Source: Teichococcus wenyumeiae
GTDB taxonomy: Bacteria > Pseudomonadota > Alphaproteobacteria > Acetobacterales > Acetobacteraceae
DNA: 64,000 nucleotides
NCBI RefSeq assembly: GCF_003696345.1
Contig: NZ_RFLX01000014.1
Span: forward strand, 1-64,000
Reading direction: 5' to 3'
Each line of letters begins with the position of its first letter. Position 1 is the stretch's first letter. The translations under genes were made by a program, and so were the position numbers. The notes beneath the pieces are model-generated. The model was not told the origin of the DNA. It made no database searches and saw nothing but the letters and a program-made list of their open reading frames with translations. Of the stretch, positions 61,847 to 64,000 are shown piece after piece.

Positions 61847-62818
61847 ATGTCCAAGCCGCTGCTGCTGCTGACCCGCCACTTTCCCGAGGCGGTGGAAGCC
61901 CGCGCCGCCCGCGACTACGCGACGATTCCCAATACCGCCGACACGCGGATGACGGGGCCCGAGATCGTCGCGGCCGCCCGCAAGGCCGAGCCCGCCGGCA
62001 TCCTCTGCGCCGCCGGGGATGCGCTGAATGCCGAAACCATCGCGGCCTTGCCGGAGAGCGTGCGGATCATCGCCACCTTCAGCGCCGGCACCGACCATAT
62101 CGACCTCGCGGCGGCGGCGGCGCGCGGCATCCCGGTGGCCAATACGCCGGACGTGCTGAGCGTCGCCACCGCCGAGATCGCCATGCTGCTGATCCTTTCC
62201 GCCGCCCGGCGTGGCGGCGAGGCCGAGCGGATGGTGCGCGCCCGCCAGTGGACCGGCTGGGCGCCGACGCAGCTCATGGGCGTGACGCTGGAAGGCAAGG
62301 TGCTGGGCATCCTCGGCATGGGCCGCATCGGCCAGGCCCTGGCGCGCATGGCGCGCGGCTTCGGCATGGAGATCCATTACCGCAACCGCCGCCCGCTGCC
62401 GGAAGCCGAGGCGCAGGGCGCCACCTATCATGACAGCGACGAAAGCTTCCTCGGCGCCATCGACGTGCTCTCCATGCACATTCCCGGCGGCGCCGCCACG
62501 CGGCACTGGCTGGATGCACAGCGCATTGCCCTGCTGCGCCCCGGCGCCATCGTGGTGAATACCGGGCGAGGCTCCACGGTGGATGACGCGGCACTCTGCG
62601 CGGCACTGGAAAGCGGGCATCTGCGCGCCGCCGGCCTGGATGTCTTCGATGGCGAGCCACGGATCTTCGAGGGCTACTACAGCGCCCCCAATGTCATGCT
62701 GTTGCCGCATCTGGGCAGCGCCACGGTGGAGACGCGCGATGCCATGGGCTTCCGCGCCCTGGACAATGTCGACGCCGTGCTGCTGCGCGGGGAAGCGCCA
62801 CCTTATCCGGTGAAGTGA
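61847..62818 (+). CDS. D-2-hydroxyacid dehydrogenase (glyoxylate reductase type)
   Basis: A 323-residue dehydrogenase with LGILGMGRIGQALARMARGF, catalytic R in NTGRGSTVDDAAL, E in FDGEPRIFE and H in LLPHLGSATVET. It reduces glyoxylate or hydroxypyruvate. ATG 61847 begins MSKPLLLLTRHFPEAVE. It is divergent from the SDR gene (147-base gap) and is followed by the AT-rich region before the binding protein. It is the third such enzyme in the window. Confidence 0.9.
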   Translation: MSKPLLLLTRHFPEAVEARAARDYATIPNTADTRMTGPEIVAAARKAEPAGILCAAGDALNAETIAALPESVRIIATFSAGTDHIDLAAAAARGIPVANTPDVLSVATAEIAMLLILSAARRGGEAERMVRARQWTGWAPTQLMGVTLEGKVLGILGMGRIGQALARMARGFGMEIHYRNRRPLPEAEAQGATYHDSDESFLGAIDVLSMHIPGGAATRHWLDAQRIALLRPGAIVVNTGRGSTVDDAALCAALESGHLRAAGLDVFDGEPRIFEGYYSAPNVMLLPHLGSATVETRDAMGFRALDNVDAVLLRGEAPPYPVK

Positions 62819-62845
62819 TAGTGAATTAAAGATTCCACGATTGTT

Positions 62846-62907
62846 TTCCGATTAATTATTTACCACCGGATCGGAATCGTTAATCCTGTCACCAACCCGG
62901 TGACAGG
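62846..62907. promoter_or_regulatory. AT-rich island with two inverted repeats upstream of the binding-protein gene
   Basis: TTCCGAT (62846-62852) and ATCGGAA (62870-62876) flank an A/T-rich stretch; CCTGTCACC (62885-62893) and GGTGACAGG (62899-62907) form a perfect 9-bp hairpin with a 5-base loop. The 62819-62885 segment is markedly less GC-rich than its surroundings. The elements fit a promoter with operator and a terminator for the dehydrogenase gene; no T-run follows. Confidence 0.4.
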
Positions 62908-63023
62908 AAGCGGCCCGTGCCCCATCCGATCCGCATTTTCATCCAGCCCTGGCGACAGGGGTGCAGGCGATGTCGGCGGCATTGAGCCGCCCCCTCCTCC
63001 ATCCCGCCGACAAGGGCTTTGCC

Positions 63024-63977
63024 ATGACCGATATCGTGATCCGACGCCGCGCCGCGCTGCTGGGCGCCGCCGGACTTCTTGCTTCCCCCGCCATCCTGCG
63101 CGCGCAGCCGCTGCCCGTGCTGCGCGTGGGCAACCAAAAAGGCGGCATCCGCTCTCTGCTGGAAGCCTCCAGCCAAGCGCGCGACCTGCCTTTCCGTATC
63201 GAGTGGAGTGAATTCCCCGCCGCCGCGCCGTTGCTGGAGGCGCTGAACGCCGGCGCGCTGGATGTCGGCAGCCAGGGCGACCTCGCCTTTCTGGGCGTCT
63301 ACGCCAATGGGGCGCCGATCCGCGCCGTCGGCGCCACCAGGGCCGAGGCGCGCAGCCAAGCCATCCTGGTGCGGGACGGCAGCCCGATCCGCAGCCTCGC
63401 GGATCTGCGCGGCCGCAAGGTGGCGGCCAATCGCGGCGGCTGGGGCCAGTACCTCGTGCGCGCAGCGCTGAAGGATGCCGGCATCGATCCCGGCGAGGTG
63501 ACACAGGCGGCGCTGGGGCCAATGGATGCGGCGCTGGCCTTTCGCTCCGGCTCCGTGGATGCCTGGGCGATCTGGGAGCCCTATGTGGCCATCGAGGTGG
63601 AAAGCTTCGGCGCCCGCGTGCTGCGCGACGGCACAGGGCTGACGCCCACCGTCAGCCTGACCTCGGTGCATGTGGATACGCTGAAGGACAAGCGGCCCTT
63701 GCTGCAGGAATTCCTGGTGCGGCAACAGCGCGGCTGGGATTGGGCGCGGGGCAATGTCCCCGCCTTTGCCCGCAGCACCTCGGCCCTCACCCGCATTCCG
63801 GAGCCGCTGCTGCGCCGCGCCTATGAGAACCAGGCCACCAAGGCCGTCCCGGTGGATGCGGCCCTGGTGGCGGAACTTCAGCAGGCCAGCGACCAGGCCG
63901 TGCAGTTCGGGGTGCTTTCCCGCGCCATCTCGGTGGCAGAGGCCTTCGACACCAGCTTCACCCTGGCTGCCCGCTAG
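63024..63977 (+). CDS. ABC transporter substrate-binding protein, SsuA/nitrate-sulfonate type
   Basis: A 317-residue periplasmic binding protein with a Tat-like signal (VIRRRAALLGAAGLLASP, cleavage near ILRAQ) and the fold of SsuA/TauA proteins: LRVGNQKGGIRSLLEAS, GALDVGSQGDLAFLG, RKVAANRGGWGQYLVRAALK and VDAWAIWEPYVAIE. Typical ligands are aliphatic sulfonates, taurine or nitrate. ATG 63024. No permease or ATPase gene is inside the window; they may lie beyond the right edge. Confidence 0.88.
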   Translation: MTDIVIRRRAALLGAAGLLASPAILRAQPLPVLRVGNQKGGIRSLLEASSQARDLPFRIEWSEFPAAAPLLEALNAGALDVGSQGDLAFLGVYANGAPIRAVGATRAEARSQAILVRDGSPIRSLADLRGRKVAANRGGWGQYLVRAALKDAGIDPGEVTQAALGPMDAALAFRSGSVDAWAIWEPYVAIEVESFGARVLRDGTGLTPTVSLTSVHVDTLKDKRPLLQEFLVRQQRGWDWARGNVPAFARSTSALTRIPEPLLRRAYENQATKAVPVDAALVAELQQASDQAVQFGVLSRAISVAEAFDTSFTLAAR

Positions 63978-64000
63978 GCGGCATCCAGGCGTCGATCAGC

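Noticed and set aside
1-64000. CRISPR arrays, tRNA genes, rRNA genes, insertion sequences, phage or toxin-antitoxin genes
   Set aside because: Gaps between genes are short and none shows repeat-spacer structure, a cloverleaf, or a transposase/integrase sequence on reading.

Overview
The window is GC-rich, densely coded DNA from an alphaproteobacterium, most likely an Acetobacteraceae (Roseomonas-like) chromosome. The evidence is a set of alphaproteobacterial marker families (DUF4167, GapR/DUF2312, DUF1178, DUF1194, DUF1244), UbiG and an NDUFAF5-like methyltransferase, a RodZ-like protein next to ispG, and strong C/G third-position bias. I place about 57 protein genes. I see no tRNA, rRNA, CRISPR array, insertion sequence or phage gene, so this looks like ordinary chromosome rather than an island.

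Layout. 1-10.2 kb is housekeeping: clpB with a heat-shock-type promoter, a MOSC protein, then a leftward run rodZ-like, ispG, hisS, prfA, prmC, DUF4167. 10.2-17.5 kb holds lysC with a nitronate-monooxygenase-like gene, ubiG, DUF1178, grxC, comF, an NDUFAF5-like methyltransferase, map and radC. 17.5-26.1 kb holds a ClC channel, a YciI protein, an ABC1/AarF kinase, an M3 peptidase, an acyl-CoA synthetase, a SnoaL protein, GapR and DUF1244. 26.1-33.4 kb holds a serine-glyoxylate aminotransferase divergent from a very large FAD/Fe-S dehydrogenase, DUF924, an OmpA-type porin with a structured leader and a classic terminator, and a secreted DUF1194 protein. 33.5-42.2 kb holds an MFS exporter, DUF3253, an SbmA/YddA-like ABC transporter coupled to a VOC protein, and a FadR-type regulator facing a three-gene sugar-acid operon (2-hydroxyacid dehydrogenase, IlvD/Edd dehydratase, RraA-like aldolase). 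42.2-55.8 kb is an accessory amide and nucleotide section: SnoaL, XRE regulator, monooxygenase, amidase, gamma-glutamyltransferase, CsaA, Gpt, GhrA, PncB, class II DAHP synthase, DMT exporter, PhoD and D-aminoacylase. 55.9-64 kb continues with a penicillin-acylase-like Ntn hydrolase, a zinc-ribbon MBL protein, YaiI, an M20 amidohydrolase, an atypical SDR, another 2-hydroxyacid dehydrogenase and a SsuA-like binding protein.

How the genes fit together. Two themes recur. One is glyoxylate and hydroxyacid metabolism: the aminotransferase, the FAD/Fe-S oxidase, three D-2-hydroxyacid dehydrogenases and the dehydratase/RraA pair. The other is hydrolysis of amides: amidase, GGT, D-aminoacylase, Ntn acylase and M20 hydrolase. 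Both fit a soil or plant-associated heterotroph scavenging organic acids and amino-acid derivatives. Genes are often translationally coupled, including two TTGA junctions. I did not find a clear new defence or biosynthetic system. The most unusual items are a likely strong promoter leaving the left edge, the ompA leader hairpins, the FadR-type operator with a 15-codon leader ORF, and three enzymes that have lost canonical catalytic or targeting features.
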